Source of the DNA: an uncultured Microbacterium sp.
Lineage (GTDB): Bacteria; Actinomycetota; Actinomycetes; Actinomycetales; Microbacteriaceae
Direction: 5' to 3'
Length of the DNA: 39,010 bases
Assembly: GCA_913774845.1 (NCBI GenBank)
Contig: CAJYJO010000024.1
Location: 1-39,010 of the forward strand
Part shown: positions 8,131 to 15,651 of the stretch, piece by piece
Position numbering within the stretch: position 1 is the stretch's first letter
Layout: every line of letters begins with the position of its first letter
Translations under genes and position numbers: made by a program
The notes under the pieces: model-generated
Seen by the model: only the letters and a program-made list of their open reading frames with translations
Databases searched by the model: none
What the model was told of the DNA's origin: nothing

Positions 8131-9069
8131 ATGTCTTCACGCGTCGGTATCGTCGTCCGGACCCGGCAGCGGCCGGAGTTCCTCCGCCGGGCGCTCGCCG
8201 ACATCGCCGCACAGACGTTCACCGACTTCCGTGTCGTCGTCGTGAACGACGGGGGAGACCCCGCACCGGTCGAGACGGTCGTCGCCGAGGCCCCGATCGA
8301 CGCCACCTCCGTGCGGCACGTTCCCGCCGGACAGGGCGGCCGCTGCGTCGCGGCGAATCTCGGCGTGCGCGACGCCGGGAGCGAGTACGTCGTGCTGCAC
8401 GACGACGACGACCGGTGGCATCCGGAGTTCCTCGCGCGAACCGTCGCGTGGCTCGACGCTCACCCCGCGGACGCCGCGATCGCGGTGCCCACCGAAATCG
8501 TCTACGAAGAGAAGCGCGGCCGAGACTGGATCGAGGTGGGACGCGCGCCGTTCTGGGCCGGCATGCAGCGGATCTCTCTCAGCGAGATGATGCGCATCAA
8601 CCGGGCCGTACCGATCTCCGTGCTGTACCGCCGCGCGATCCACGACGAGGCGGGCTGGTACGACGAGACCCTCGACGCCGTGGAGGACTGGGACTTCTAC
8701 CTCCGGGTCCTCCGCCGCGCCGGTTTCGGCTTCCTCCCCGGGGAGCCCCTCGCCTTCTGGACGCAGAGACCGGATGCCACCGGCCTCGACGCGAACAGCA
8801 TGTTCGCCCTCACGGAGGCACACGCGAACGACGACGAACGCGTGCGCGACCGTGCGCTGGGGGAGTGGGTGCGGCGCGAGGGAGAGGGCCTGCCGTTGTA
8901 TCTCGCCTCGCTGCAGGACGAGCTCATCGCGCACATCGACCGGCGCTTCGACGAGTTGCACGCCCGCCTGCGCGAAGACGTGCGCGGTGACGTCCGGCGC
9001 GAGATCGACGCGCATCAGCCGGTGATGTCGCGGTTGCGGCGGCTGCGTCGTTCCAGGCGCTCGGGCTGA
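8131..9069 (+). CDS. Family 2 glycosyltransferase with C-terminal coiled-coil tail, 312 aa
   Basis: GT-A fold enzyme. Visible motifs: VGIVVRTRQRPEFLRRALADI at the N-terminus, VVVNDGGD for the nucleotide Asp, the metal-binding HDDDDRWHPEF (90-100), and VEDWDFYLRVLRRAGFG, the ED motif with the catalytic-base position. The last 70 residues (from about 240) are charged and helical with heptad-like spacing (LQDELIAHIDRRFDELHARL) and end in a basic cluster RLRRLRRSRRSG, suggesting a coiled coil and membrane-surface contact. It lies just upstream of the heptose genes and has its own promoter-like hexamer. The acceptor is unknown. Confidence 0.9.
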   Translation: MSSRVGIVVRTRQRPEFLRRALADIAAQTFTDFRVVVVNDGGDPAPVETVVAEAPIDATSVRHVPAGQGGRCVAANLGVRDAGSEYVVLHDDDDRWHPEFLARTVAWLDAHPADAAIAVPTEIVYEEKRGRDWIEVGRAPFWAGMQRISLSEMMRINRAVPISVLYRRAIHDEAGWYDETLDAVEDWDFYLRVLRRAGFGFLPGEPLAFWTQRPDATGLDANSMFALTEAHANDDERVRDRALGEWVRREGEGLPLYLASLQDELIAHIDRRFDELHARLREDVRGDVRREIDAHQPVMSRLRRLRRSRRSG

Positions 9070-9117
9070 GGGTCGGGCCACGGCCACCCGCCGTCAAGGG
9101 TGTCGGCGAGCGGACCG

Positions 9118-9123
9118 TATGCT
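9118..9123 (+). promoter_or_regulatory. -10 hexamer TATGCT, leaderless-type, for the GT9 gene
   Basis: TATGCT ends 6 nt before GTG 9130 with no Shine-Dalgarno. It decides the start: the in-frame start at 9100 would place translation upstream of the promoter. Confidence 0.6.
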
Positions 9124-9129
9124 CGATGG

Positions 9130-10377
9130 GTGCCCTCGCCGATGAACCTCTACCGACGAATCCATTGGCAGATCAATGCGATCCGCAAGCGTGACCCTCT
9201 GAGCCCCCGGCTCTTCGCGCGGCTCTTCGGCGCGTGGCGCGCCCGGTCCTGGGATCCGACGACCGTTCCGCGTCGGGTCGTGGTCCTCCGAAGCGACGAG
9301 ATCGGCGATACGGTCACCACGCTCACGCTCCTCGCTGCGATGCGCGCTCACTGGCCAGAAGCCACCATCGATCTGGTCCTCAAGCCCGGCCCGGCCACCA
9401 TGTTCCATGCCGTGCCGACCATCGACCGTGTCGTCGAGTGGACGCCGATCACCGAGGGCTCGGCTCTCAAGAGGCAGGTGCTCACCGCGCGTCAAGCGCT
9501 GCGGCGTTTCGGTGTGCGCGGGTACGACCTGGCGGTCCTGCCGCGGTGGGATTTCGATGACACTCCGATGCGCTACCTCGCGGTCGCATCGCGCGCGCGC
9601 TCCGTCGTCGGCTTCGTCCCCGTCTCCGATCGCGAACCTGTCTGGTTCGGGCCGCAGGTCGAGTTGCTGACCGACGTCATCTCGCGGGGCAGTCGTCCCC
9701 TGTTGACCGTCGCGCAGCTTCGACGCGTGGCGGAGTATCTCGGAGTGCCCTGGCTTGATGAGCCTCGTCCTGCCGTCGGCACGGGACTCTTCGACGCCGC
9801 GGATTCTCGCGCAGCCGAGCGGCACGGCGATCTCGGCTCAGACCCGGGTCTGGTCGTCGGGTTGGGTATCGGGGCCCGCGACGCGAAGCGACAGTGGCCC
9901 CTCCACGATCTCTCGGAGACTGTCATGACCCTGGCCCGGCAACGCCCGGTCACGGTGCAGATCCTCGGCGGGAAGGTGGACGTCGAACGCGCCGCTGAAC
10001 TTGCCAGTTCGCTCGAGAGCGACGGCGTGCGCGTCGTCGATGTCGCCGGGAAACTGAGCCTCAGCGAAAGCGCTGCGGCGATCGCGCGGTGCGATGTCTT
10101 CATCGGTAACGACTCGGGCCTCCAGCACATCGCCAGCAGCCTCGATCTGCCCACTGTCGTGGTGACGTGCCACCCAGCGGACGGGTCGCCGTGGAGCGAT
10201 AATGCTCCCGAACGCTTTGGACCGTGGTCGTCGCGCAACGCGCTGCTCCAGCCCGCTCACTCCGCCGACGGGTGCACCGACGAGTGCGTCGCCACCGAAC
10301 CTCACTGCATCCGAGCGGTACGCCCGACCGAGGTGGCGCAGGCCGTCGAGGACCTGCTCCGGCAATCGCGCGACTGA
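9130..10377 (+). CDS. Family 9 glycosyltransferase, heptosyltransferase-like, 415 aa
   Basis: GT9 enzymes in LPS synthesis transfer heptose from ADP-heptose. The N-terminal signature VVLRSDEIGDTVTTLTLL places R-x-D-x-x-G-D at residues 54-60. The C-terminal domain shows IARCDVFIGNDSGLQHIASS with GNDSGLQH at 326-333, the family donor-site motif. A Cys-rich C-terminal stretch (CTDECVATEPHCIRAV) follows, as in several GT9 members. I use GTG 9130, supported by the -10-like hexamer. It is followed 64 bp later by hldE and then gmhA, the genes that make its presumed donor, so heptosyltransferase is the best reading. GT9 enzymes using other donors exist, so specificity is inferred from context. Confidence 0.85.
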   Translation: MPSPMNLYRRIHWQINAIRKRDPLSPRLFARLFGAWRARSWDPTTVPRRVVVLRSDEIGDTVTTLTLLAAMRAHWPEATIDLVLKPGPATMFHAVPTIDRVVEWTPITEGSALKRQVLTARQALRRFGVRGYDLAVLPRWDFDDTPMRYLAVASRARSVVGFVPVSDREPVWFGPQVELLTDVISRGSRPLLTVAQLRRVAEYLGVPWLDEPRPAVGTGLFDAADSRAAERHGDLGSDPGLVVGLGIGARDAKRQWPLHDLSETVMTLARQRPVTVQILGGKVDVERAAELASSLESDGVRVVDVAGKLSLSESAAAIARCDVFIGNDSGLQHIASSLDLPTVVVTCHPADGSPWSDNAPERFGPWSSRNALLQPAHSADGCTDECVATEPHCIRAVRPTEVAQAVEDLLRQSRD

Positions 10378-10383
10378 GTCCGC

Positions 10384-10389
10384 TACGCT
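10384..10389 (+). promoter_or_regulatory. -10-like hexamer TACGCT upstream of hldE
   Basis: TACGCT lies just after the GT9 stop and about 50 nt before ATG 10442, allowing a leader of about 45 nt. No good -35 is visible. The identical hexamer occurs before the GT2 gene at 38885. Confidence 0.35.
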
Positions 10390-10441
10390 CTTTCGGTCCG
10401 GTTTCACCGCCGGCCCACCCGCCCAAGGTCTGGATACAGCC

Positions 10442-11926
10442 ATGTCTGCACTCGCGTCGATCACCCCCCAGCACGTGCTGGGGTTCGAGGGAGCCCGGGT
10501 CGTCGTGATCGGCGACGCAATGCTCGACCGGTACGTCGACGGAGCGGTCGAGCGCATCTCGCCCGAGGCTCCCATCCCTGTGCTCCGCGTCCGTCAAGAC
10601 CGCAGCGTCGCCGGTGGCGCCGCGAACGCGGCGATGAACATCGCCGCCCTGGGCGTGCGAACGACGCTCGTCTCGGCCTGGGCCGACGACGATGCCGGCG
10701 CCGAACTCGAGCGCTTGCTCGCCGACGCCGGGGTGACGGCCGCGCGAGTGAGCCGCGGCGATGCGCCGACCATCGAGAAGCTCCGCGTGGTCGCGGGGGC
10801 GCAGCAGATCGTGCGGGTTGATCGCGAAGACACCTCGGCTCTGGATGCCACCGGCATCGACGCCGCGTTCGAGGCGGTGCGCGCGGCTCTCGGCGACGAC
10901 ACGTCGGCCACTGCCGTGGTGGTGTCGGACTACGCCAAGGGGCTGCTGGGCGACGAGCTCGTGGGCCGCGTCATCGATCATGCGCGGGAGCTCGGCATCC
11001 CGGTGGTCGTCGACCCCAAGTCGAGCGACATCAGCAAGTACCGCGGTGCCACCGTTGTCAAACCCAATTTCGCCGAGGCGCTGCAGATGTCGGGTCTTCG
11101 CGCCGAGAGGCCCGACGAGCCCACACTCGACGCCATTGCCGAGCACCTGCTGGTCGACGGCATCGGCGCGCTCGCGGTGTCGCTCTCGGCGGTCGGGGTC
11201 GAAGTCATCGAGCCCGCCGCGCGGACCCGCATCCCTACGCGGGCTCGGCTCGTCGCCGATGTGTCGGGAGCGGGCGACTCGATGATCGCCGGCATCGCGG
11301 CGGGCCTGGCCGCGGGACTCACGGTCCTGCAGTCGGTGCAGGTGGGGAACATGGCCGCGGGCATCGCGTGCGGCCGGCCCGGCACCGCGGTCGTCTCGAG
11401 TGCCGACCTGCTCACAGCCCTCCTGGTGGAGTCTTCGCCCGAGGAGCGCCCCGGGACGATCGAAGACTGGGAGGAACTGGCCCAGCTCGTTGCCGTCGAG
11501 AAGCAGGCGGGTAAGACCGTCGTCTTCGCCAACGGTGTGTTCGACCTGCTGCACGCCGGGCACGTGTCGCTGCTGCGTGAAGCGCGGTCGCTCGGCGACG
11601 TGCTCGTCGTGGGGGTCAACTCCGACGAGTCGACCGCACGGCTCAAGGGTCCGTCGCGCCCGCTGCAGCCGCAGAACGACCGGATGAGCGTTCTCGAGGC
11701 CGTGCGGTACGTCGATTTCGTCACGGTGTTCGGCGAGGACACGCCCCGCGAACTCATCCGCACCATCCAGCCCGACGTCATCGTCAAGGGCTCCGACTAC
11801 CGCCCGGATCAGGTCGTTGGCGGAGAGGATGCCAAGGCCTGGGGCGGCCGCGTCCATATCGTGAACCTGCTGGACGGGGTGTCGACCACGCGCCTGTCGC
11901 AGGGCCAGCAGGTCCGCCGCGGCTGA
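10442..11926 (+). CDS. hldE: Bifunctional D-beta-D-heptose 7-phosphate kinase / 1-phosphate adenylyltransferase, 494 aa
   Basis: Two fused enzymes of the ADP-heptose pathway. Residues 1 to about 325 are a PfkB/ribokinase-type kinase: VVVIGDAMLDRYVDG near 20-34, SVAGGAANAAMNIAALG for the substrate Gly-rich motif, and DVSGAGDSMIAGIAAG (from 273) with the catalytic Asp of the GAGD anion hole. Residues 350-494 are a nucleotidyltransferase: VVFANGVFDLLHAGH (360-374) with the H-x-G-H signature, VGVNSDESTARLKG, and the C-terminal GVSTTRL. Kinase and adenylyltransferase are separate proteins in some species; here the fusion is intact, with the E. coli HldE domain order and near-normal length. It is followed 28 bp later by gmhA. 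The adenylyltransferase class indicates an ADP- rather than GDP-linked heptose, based on family knowledge. Confidence 0.95.
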   Translation: MSALASITPQHVLGFEGARVVVIGDAMLDRYVDGAVERISPEAPIPVLRVRQDRSVAGGAANAAMNIAALGVRTTLVSAWADDDAGAELERLLADAGVTAARVSRGDAPTIEKLRVVAGAQQIVRVDREDTSALDATGIDAAFEAVRAALGDDTSATAVVVSDYAKGLLGDELVGRVIDHARELGIPVVVDPKSSDISKYRGATVVKPNFAEALQMSGLRAERPDEPTLDAIAEHLLVDGIGALAVSLSAVGVEVIEPAARTRIPTRARLVADVSGAGDSMIAGIAAGLAAGLTVLQSVQVGNMAAGIACGRPGTAVVSSADLLTALLVESSPEERPGTIEDWEELAQLVAVEKQAGKTVVFANGVFDLLHAGHVSLLREARSLGDVLVVGVNSDESTARLKGPSRPLQPQNDRMSVLEAVRYVDFVTVFGEDTPRELIRTIQPDVIVKGSDYRPDQVVGGEDAKAWGGRVHIVNLLDGVSTTRLSQGQQVRRG

Positions 11927-11954
11927 CGCCGATCGGACCGGGAAGGAAGACAGC

Positions 11955-12536
11955 ATGGGTGTTCTGCAGGAGAACCTGCTCGAGAACGTACGCCGCCTGG
12001 CGGCGCTCGCCCAAGACGAGGCGTTCGGGGCGGCCTTCGATCGCGCCGCTGCGGTAATGGTCACCTCGCTCCGTCAGGGCGGCACGCTACTGGCGTGCGG
12101 CAACGGCGGGTCGATGACCAATGCGCAGCATTTCGCCGAAGAACTCACCGGCCGCTTTCGCGGGAACCGCCCCCCGCTGCGGGCGATGGCGATCTCCGAT
12201 CCCTCGCACCTCACCTGCGTCGCGAACGACTACGGCTACGAGTACGTCTTCTCGAAGTTCGTCGACGCCTTCGCCCGCCCCGGCGACGTGCTGCTTGCGC
12301 TGTCGACGAGCGGCAAGTCACCGAACGTCCTGCGGGCGGCCGAGGCCATGAAGGCCGCCGGCGGCATCGTCGTGGCTTCCTCCGCCACGGCGCAGTCGCC
12401 GCTGGGCGAGATCGCCGACGTCGTGATCGAACTCGGCGCCAGCCGCTGGGCGGACCGCGTGCAAGAGGCGGAGCTCGTCGTCATCCATTCGCTCATGCAA
12501 GCGATCGAGGATTCCTTCGGCTATTCCACGGATTGA
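11955..12536 (+). CDS. gmhA: Phosphoheptose isomerase (sedoheptulose-7-phosphate isomerase), 193 aa
   Basis: SIS-domain enzyme that converts sedoheptulose-7-phosphate to D-glycero-D-manno-heptose-7-phosphate, the entry step to heptose nucleotides. Visible motifs: LLACGNGGSMTNAQHFAEEL from about residue 45, ending in TGRF, STSGKSPNVLRA for the sugar-phosphate loop, and EAELVVIHSLMQAIED with the catalytic-type His near the C-terminus. Normal length (E. coli GmhA is about 192 aa). ATG 11955 follows a clear Shine-Dalgarno GGAAGGA (11941-11947). Its 3' end overlaps the convergent gmhB by 16 bp. Confidence 0.95.
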   Translation: MGVLQENLLENVRRLAALAQDEAFGAAFDRAAAVMVTSLRQGGTLLACGNGGSMTNAQHFAEELTGRFRGNRPPLRAMAISDPSHLTCVANDYGYEYVFSKFVDAFARPGDVLLALSTSGKSPNVLRAAEAMKAAGGIVVASSATAQSPLGEIADVVIELGASRWADRVQEAELVVIHSLMQAIEDSFGYSTD

Positions 12537-13132
12537 TCCTGACGGGGCGAACGTGTCGGCGTCGCTATCGTCGACGCGAACGCTGCGAGGGCCGGAAAGG
12601 TCTCGTGAGCGTGGACATCATGTGTGGCGCCGATCCTCACTGTGTGACATCCGCCGGTGATGACACTGAGCCGGTGCCCCATCTCGATATCCGAATCGGT
12701 GTCGCCCACCATGACGGAGCGGGCTGCATCCAGCTCGGGATGTGCAGAGAGGTAACGCAGCGCCATCCCCGGTTGCGGCTTTCGACACGCACATGCCGCG
12801 TCTGCCATATGTGGGCAGACTTCGATCGCGTCGATGCGGCCGCCCGCTTCGACGACCGCCTCGCGCATACGCGCGTGAATGGATGAGAGATCGGACGGCG
12901 TCATGAGCCCCTTCGCGATTCCCTGCTGATTGGTGACCACGACGATCCGGGGCGCCCACGTGGATAGGGTGACGAGCGCGTCCAGCGCCCCCGGAAGGAA
13001 TTCGAACTCCTCCCATGACCGGACGTAGCCGTGCATGATTCGTGAATTGATGACGCCGTCGCGGTCGAGGAAGAGACACCAGGCTCCCCGATCGATGGAG
13101 TCCGCGGCGGTGGGCATCGACGCACTGGTCAT
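12521..13132 (-). CDS. gmhB: D-glycero-beta-D-manno-heptose-1,7-bisphosphate 7-phosphatase (GmhB), 203 aa
   Basis: HAD-superfamily histidinol/GmhB-type phosphatase that removes the 7-phosphate from heptose-1,7-bisphosphate between the two HldE steps. Catalytic motif FLDRDGVIN has the nucleophile and acid/base Asp at 23 and 25; VVTNQQGIAKG carries the motif-II Thr; CRKPQPGM has motif-III Lys; MVGDTDSDIE is motif IV. The structural zinc ligands are present as C106, H108, C114 and C116 (CPHMADAACAC). The ATG at 13132 has a -10-like hexamer 7 nt upstream; longer in-frame reading to 13645 overlaps the neighbouring gene and is not family-like. It is on the opposite strand from the other heptose genes and shares 16 bp with gmhA. 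A general histidinol-phosphatase-like role is possible but unlikely beside gmhA and hldE. Confidence 0.92.
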   Translation of the reverse strand: MTSASMPTAADSIDRGAWCLFLDRDGVINSRIMHGYVRSWEEFEFLPGALDALVTLSTWAPRIVVVTNQQGIAKGLMTPSDLSSIHARMREAVVEAGGRIDAIEVCPHMADAACACRKPQPGMALRYLSAHPELDAARSVMVGDTDSDIEMGHRLSVITGGCHTVRIGATHDVHAHETFPALAAFASTIATPTRSPRQDQSVE

Positions 13133-13139
13133 GTCCTCG

Positions 13140-13145
13140 ACTCTA
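13140..13145 (-). promoter_or_regulatory. -10-like hexamer TAGAGT, leaderless-type, for gmhB
   Basis: Minus-strand TAGAGT ends 7 nt before the gmhB ATG. The spacer CGAGGAC includes a weak GAGG, so a Shine-Dalgarno reading is also possible. Confidence 0.5.
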
Positions 13146-13189
13146 ATGGCGCGGTCTCGAACGGCGCGGGGCAGGACGATGAGCTCGCC

Positions 13190-13195
13190 TAGACT
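13190..13195 (+). promoter_or_regulatory. -10-like hexamer TAGACT for the gene at 13224
   Basis: TAGACT lies 28 nt upstream of ATG 13224, allowing a short leader with Shine-Dalgarno GAGGGGG at 13209-13215. It faces away from the gmhB promoter, so 13133-13223 is a divergent promoter region. Confidence 0.35.
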
Positions 13196-13223
13196 GAACG
13201 GGTAATCCGAGGGGGACACGCGT

Positions 13224-15005
13224 ATGCTCGTGCGATTCTGCACGTCTACACGGCGGCGGAGCGAGCTGCTGATCGCTGCCGCCGTCATCGTCATCATCAC
13301 CGTGATGGTCGCCGGAGGGTCCTTCTTCGATCGGGATGATCTGTTCTTCGCGGAGTACTTCCAACTCAATCCGCCTTCGGTCGATGCCCTGACACGGTCG
13401 TGGTTCGGCCACCTCATGCCCGGGTACATCGCGAGCGTGATCGCCTTTCTCACCCTCTTCGGCTTGTCGTGGCCCGTGGCTCTCGTCCTGACGGCTGCCA
13501 TCCACACGGGCGCCTTCGTGGCCCTCGTTCGTTGCCTCGATGCTGTTCTCGGCCCCGTGCGGCTCAATGTCATCGCGGGCGTGGCGTTCTCTCTCTCACT
13601 GGGGCCGATGATGGTCCGTTTGTGGTGGGCGGCGACATTGAACAACTTCCTGGCGCTGGCGCTGGGCCTGGCGGTGCTGGGATGCGCTACCCGCTGGGTC
13701 GTGCGGCGTCGCGCGCGCCATCTCGTTGCGGCCCTCCTTTTGTACGCGCTGGCGCTGACGATGAGCGAGAAGAACCTTCTCTTCTCTCTTCACATCGCTG
13801 CCTGGTTCGTGCTGGTCGTCTGGCGCGGACTCTCCGCCCGCAGTCGCATCGCGGAGATCGTGCGCGCGTGGCCTCTCTGGATCGGGCTCGTTCTGCTGTC
13901 CCTGATCGACGTGATCGCCTTCCTGCGCGGTCCGTACTTGCAAGAGTCCGGTACGTCGCCGGGTTTGGGGACCTCGATCCGATTCGTCGCTCACAACATC
14001 CTCGGTGGCCTCTTCCCATCGCTGTTCGGGATCGACATGGCGGATCAACCCGCGTCGTTCACGGACCCGCGCGTCGTCGTGAGTAGCGCGCTCGTGGCGG
14101 CTTTCGTTGTGTGGACCATCGTTCGCACGCGCGCGAACGTCGGTGTATGGGTCTTCGCTTTGGTGGCCGTCTCGGCGAATGCGGCGGTTCTCTCGCGTCG
14201 CGCGGATCTTCTTGGCGAAGCCGGAGGGCGTCAGCTCCGATATCTCCTCGAAAGCTCGGCGCTGTTGTGGCTGGCCATTGGGGTCGCCGCCGTGTTGGCA
14301 ATGTCGGTATCGCGGGCCACCCCCTCCGATACCCGTCGCCGAGACCGATCCGCCGATCGCCGTCGCCGCGTGCTTCGAACCGTCGGCGGTGGTCTCGCGG
14401 CGGGTCTCATCTTGTTCTCAGCATGGTCCTGGAGCAATGGAGTGCTCCGTGCGATCGGCTCGAGCGGAGGATACGCGGCACGCGAATGGATCGAGACGCT
14501 CCGGACGGAGCTCCCGAATCCTCTCCCCGCAGCCCTCATCGACACACCTTTGTCGAGCGAGTTCGCAATCCCGCAGCTGCACCCCTACGACATGGTCGCC
14601 CCGGTGCTTCCAAGTCTGGGTTGGACGGACGTCCGAACCACCAATGTTCTGGAGGGTGCCTGGACCGTCGGCGAGGACGGTCGCGCTGGGCCCGCCGTGC
14701 TCGCTTCGCCGGACGTCCAGTTCTCCGGAAGCCGATGCAGCGACGGTTCGACGTTGCTCCCGGTCCCGGAAGCTCATACGCGCGGGCGAACCTTCATTGT
14801 GCTGGACTTCTCGCGAAGCGAGGGGGCGTCGGTGGGACTCCAGTTCAGTGGAGGCTCCGTGAGCGTCGACCTCGATGCCTCTCAGGGACGAATTGCCGTC
14901 TATCTGCCGAACCCGGTCGACGGCGATCTCGTCGTCGACCCTCACGGCGCTCCGCTGTGCGTCGACGCGATCACCGCGGCAGACGTCGTCCCCGCGTCGA
15001 ATTGA
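13224..15005 (+). CDS. Polytopic membrane protein, GT-C-like, 593 aa
   Basis: I do not recognise a named family with certainty. About ten hydrophobic helices fill residues 15-420, followed by a soluble, probably extracytoplasmic, C-terminal domain (about 430-593) rich in beta-type sequence with two Cys (SGSRCSDGS and APLCVDA) likely disulfide bonded. Right after TM1 is FFDRDDLFFAEYF (34-46), an acidic loop in the position where GT-C lipid-dependent glycosyltransferases carry their catalytic Asp/Glu. This suggests a polyprenyl-phosphate-sugar dependent glycosyltransferase or an O-antigen-ligase-like role; inference only. It is divergent from gmhB and 95 bp upstream of the lipoprotein/LGFP operon. 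Confidence 0.7.
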   Translation: MLVRFCTSTRRRSELLIAAAVIVIITVMVAGGSFFDRDDLFFAEYFQLNPPSVDALTRSWFGHLMPGYIASVIAFLTLFGLSWPVALVLTAAIHTGAFVALVRCLDAVLGPVRLNVIAGVAFSLSLGPMMVRLWWAATLNNFLALALGLAVLGCATRWVVRRRARHLVAALLLYALALTMSEKNLLFSLHIAAWFVLVVWRGLSARSRIAEIVRAWPLWIGLVLLSLIDVIAFLRGPYLQESGTSPGLGTSIRFVAHNILGGLFPSLFGIDMADQPASFTDPRVVVSSALVAAFVVWTIVRTRANVGVWVFALVAVSANAAVLSRRADLLGEAGGRQLRYLLESSALLWLAIGVAAVLAMSVSRATPSDTRRRDRSADRRRRVLRTVGGGLAAGLILFSAWSWSNGVLRAIGSSGGYAAREWIETLRTELPNPLPAALIDTPLSSEFAIPQLHPYDMVAPVLPSLGWTDVRTTNVLEGAWTVGEDGRAGPAVLASPDVQFSGSRCSDGSTLLPVPEAHTRGRTFIVLDFSRSEGASVGLQFSGGSVSVDLDASQGRIAVYLPNPVDGDLVVDPHGAPLCVDAITAADVVPASN

Positions 15006-15087
15006 CGGCGGCCCGCCTCGAGGTCACGAGATACTTCTTCCGATCAGTGGAGATCGTGTCGTTATGCATAAGCAGGCTCATGCACCC

Positions 15088-15093
15088 GATACT
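15088..15093 (+). promoter_or_regulatory. Near-consensus -10 hexamer GATACT for the lipoprotein operon
   Basis: GATACT ends 6 nt before ATG 15100 with no Shine-Dalgarno. It supports that ATG as the start, and may be the main promoter for the coupled run of genes to 24477. Confidence 0.35.
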
Positions 15094-15099
15094 GGTCCC

Positions 15100-15651
15100 A
15101 TGGACCAATCTGCAGGTATCGGCGATAGAGTACGTTATTGTCGGCGAATTCACCGTGCATCCGCCTCGCTGCTCCTCGGGTGCGCGCTGCTGGTCCTGAC
15201 CTCGTGTGCGACTCCTTCCGCCACTGTCGCGGTGAGCCCGCCCCCGACGGCGACAACTCCTTCTCCGACCGCATCGAGTTCCTCTCCGACAGAGCCGGCG
15301 CCGACGGATTCGCCTATCCCCATCCCCACCGATCCCGCGTTGCCTGATCCGTCGCCCACAGCTCAAGGCGACACGAAGGTCACGATTGTCAACTCCGGAG
15401 CCGATGGGCGCGTGATCTCGGCCTCGGGGCTCGTCACCGGTGCGACCGGCTCGGATGGTGTCTGTACCTTGACCGCGACCTCTGAGGGACTGACCCTGTC
15501 GGGGCAGATTGACGCGCAGTCGACACCCGCGGCGGTCAACTGCGGGCTGATCGAGATCACGGCGCCGACGGGACGGTGGACGATGACGCTCACCTACCGT
15601 GTGGGGACCTCAGCCACCGTCTCCGAGCCAGTGACGGTGGATCAACCGTGA
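15100..15651 (+). CDS. Putative secreted lipoprotein, Pro/Thr/Ser-rich, 183 aa
   Basis: Lipoprotein signal: a charged n-region (RVRYCRRIHR), a hydrophobic stretch SLLLGCALLVL and lipobox LTSC with Cys at residue 36, so the mature protein should be diacylated on the outer membrane leaflet. Residues 37-88 are a Pro/Ser/Thr/Ala-rich tether (many SPT-type triplets), a likely wall spacer and possible O-glycosylation region. Residues 90-183 form a small Ig-like beta domain (TIVNSGADGRVISASGLVTG ... VCTLTATSEGLTLSGQ ... WTMTLTYRVGTSA) with two Cys. Function unknown. Its stop overlaps the GTG of the LGFP gene (15648-15651), so the two are probably partners. An upstream in-frame ATG at 15064 would also be possible. 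Confidence 0.8.
   Translation: MDQSAGIGDRVRYCRRIHRASASLLLGCALLVLTSCATPSATVAVSPPPTATTPSPTASSSSPTEPAPTDSPIPIPTDPALPDPSPTAQGDTKVTIVNSGADGRVISASGLVTGATGSDGVCTLTATSEGLTLSGQIDAQSTPAAVNCGLIEITAPTGRWTMTLTYRVGTSATVSEPVTVDQP

Noticed and set aside
12095-12886. Plus-strand frame over gmhA and gmhB
   Set aside because: Arg-rich shadow; gmhA in its own frame has full SIS-domain motifs.
13133-13645. Upstream extension of gmhB to 13645
   Set aside because: The extra residues overlap the gene at 13224, have no family similarity and bypass the -10-like hexamer and ATG at 13132.
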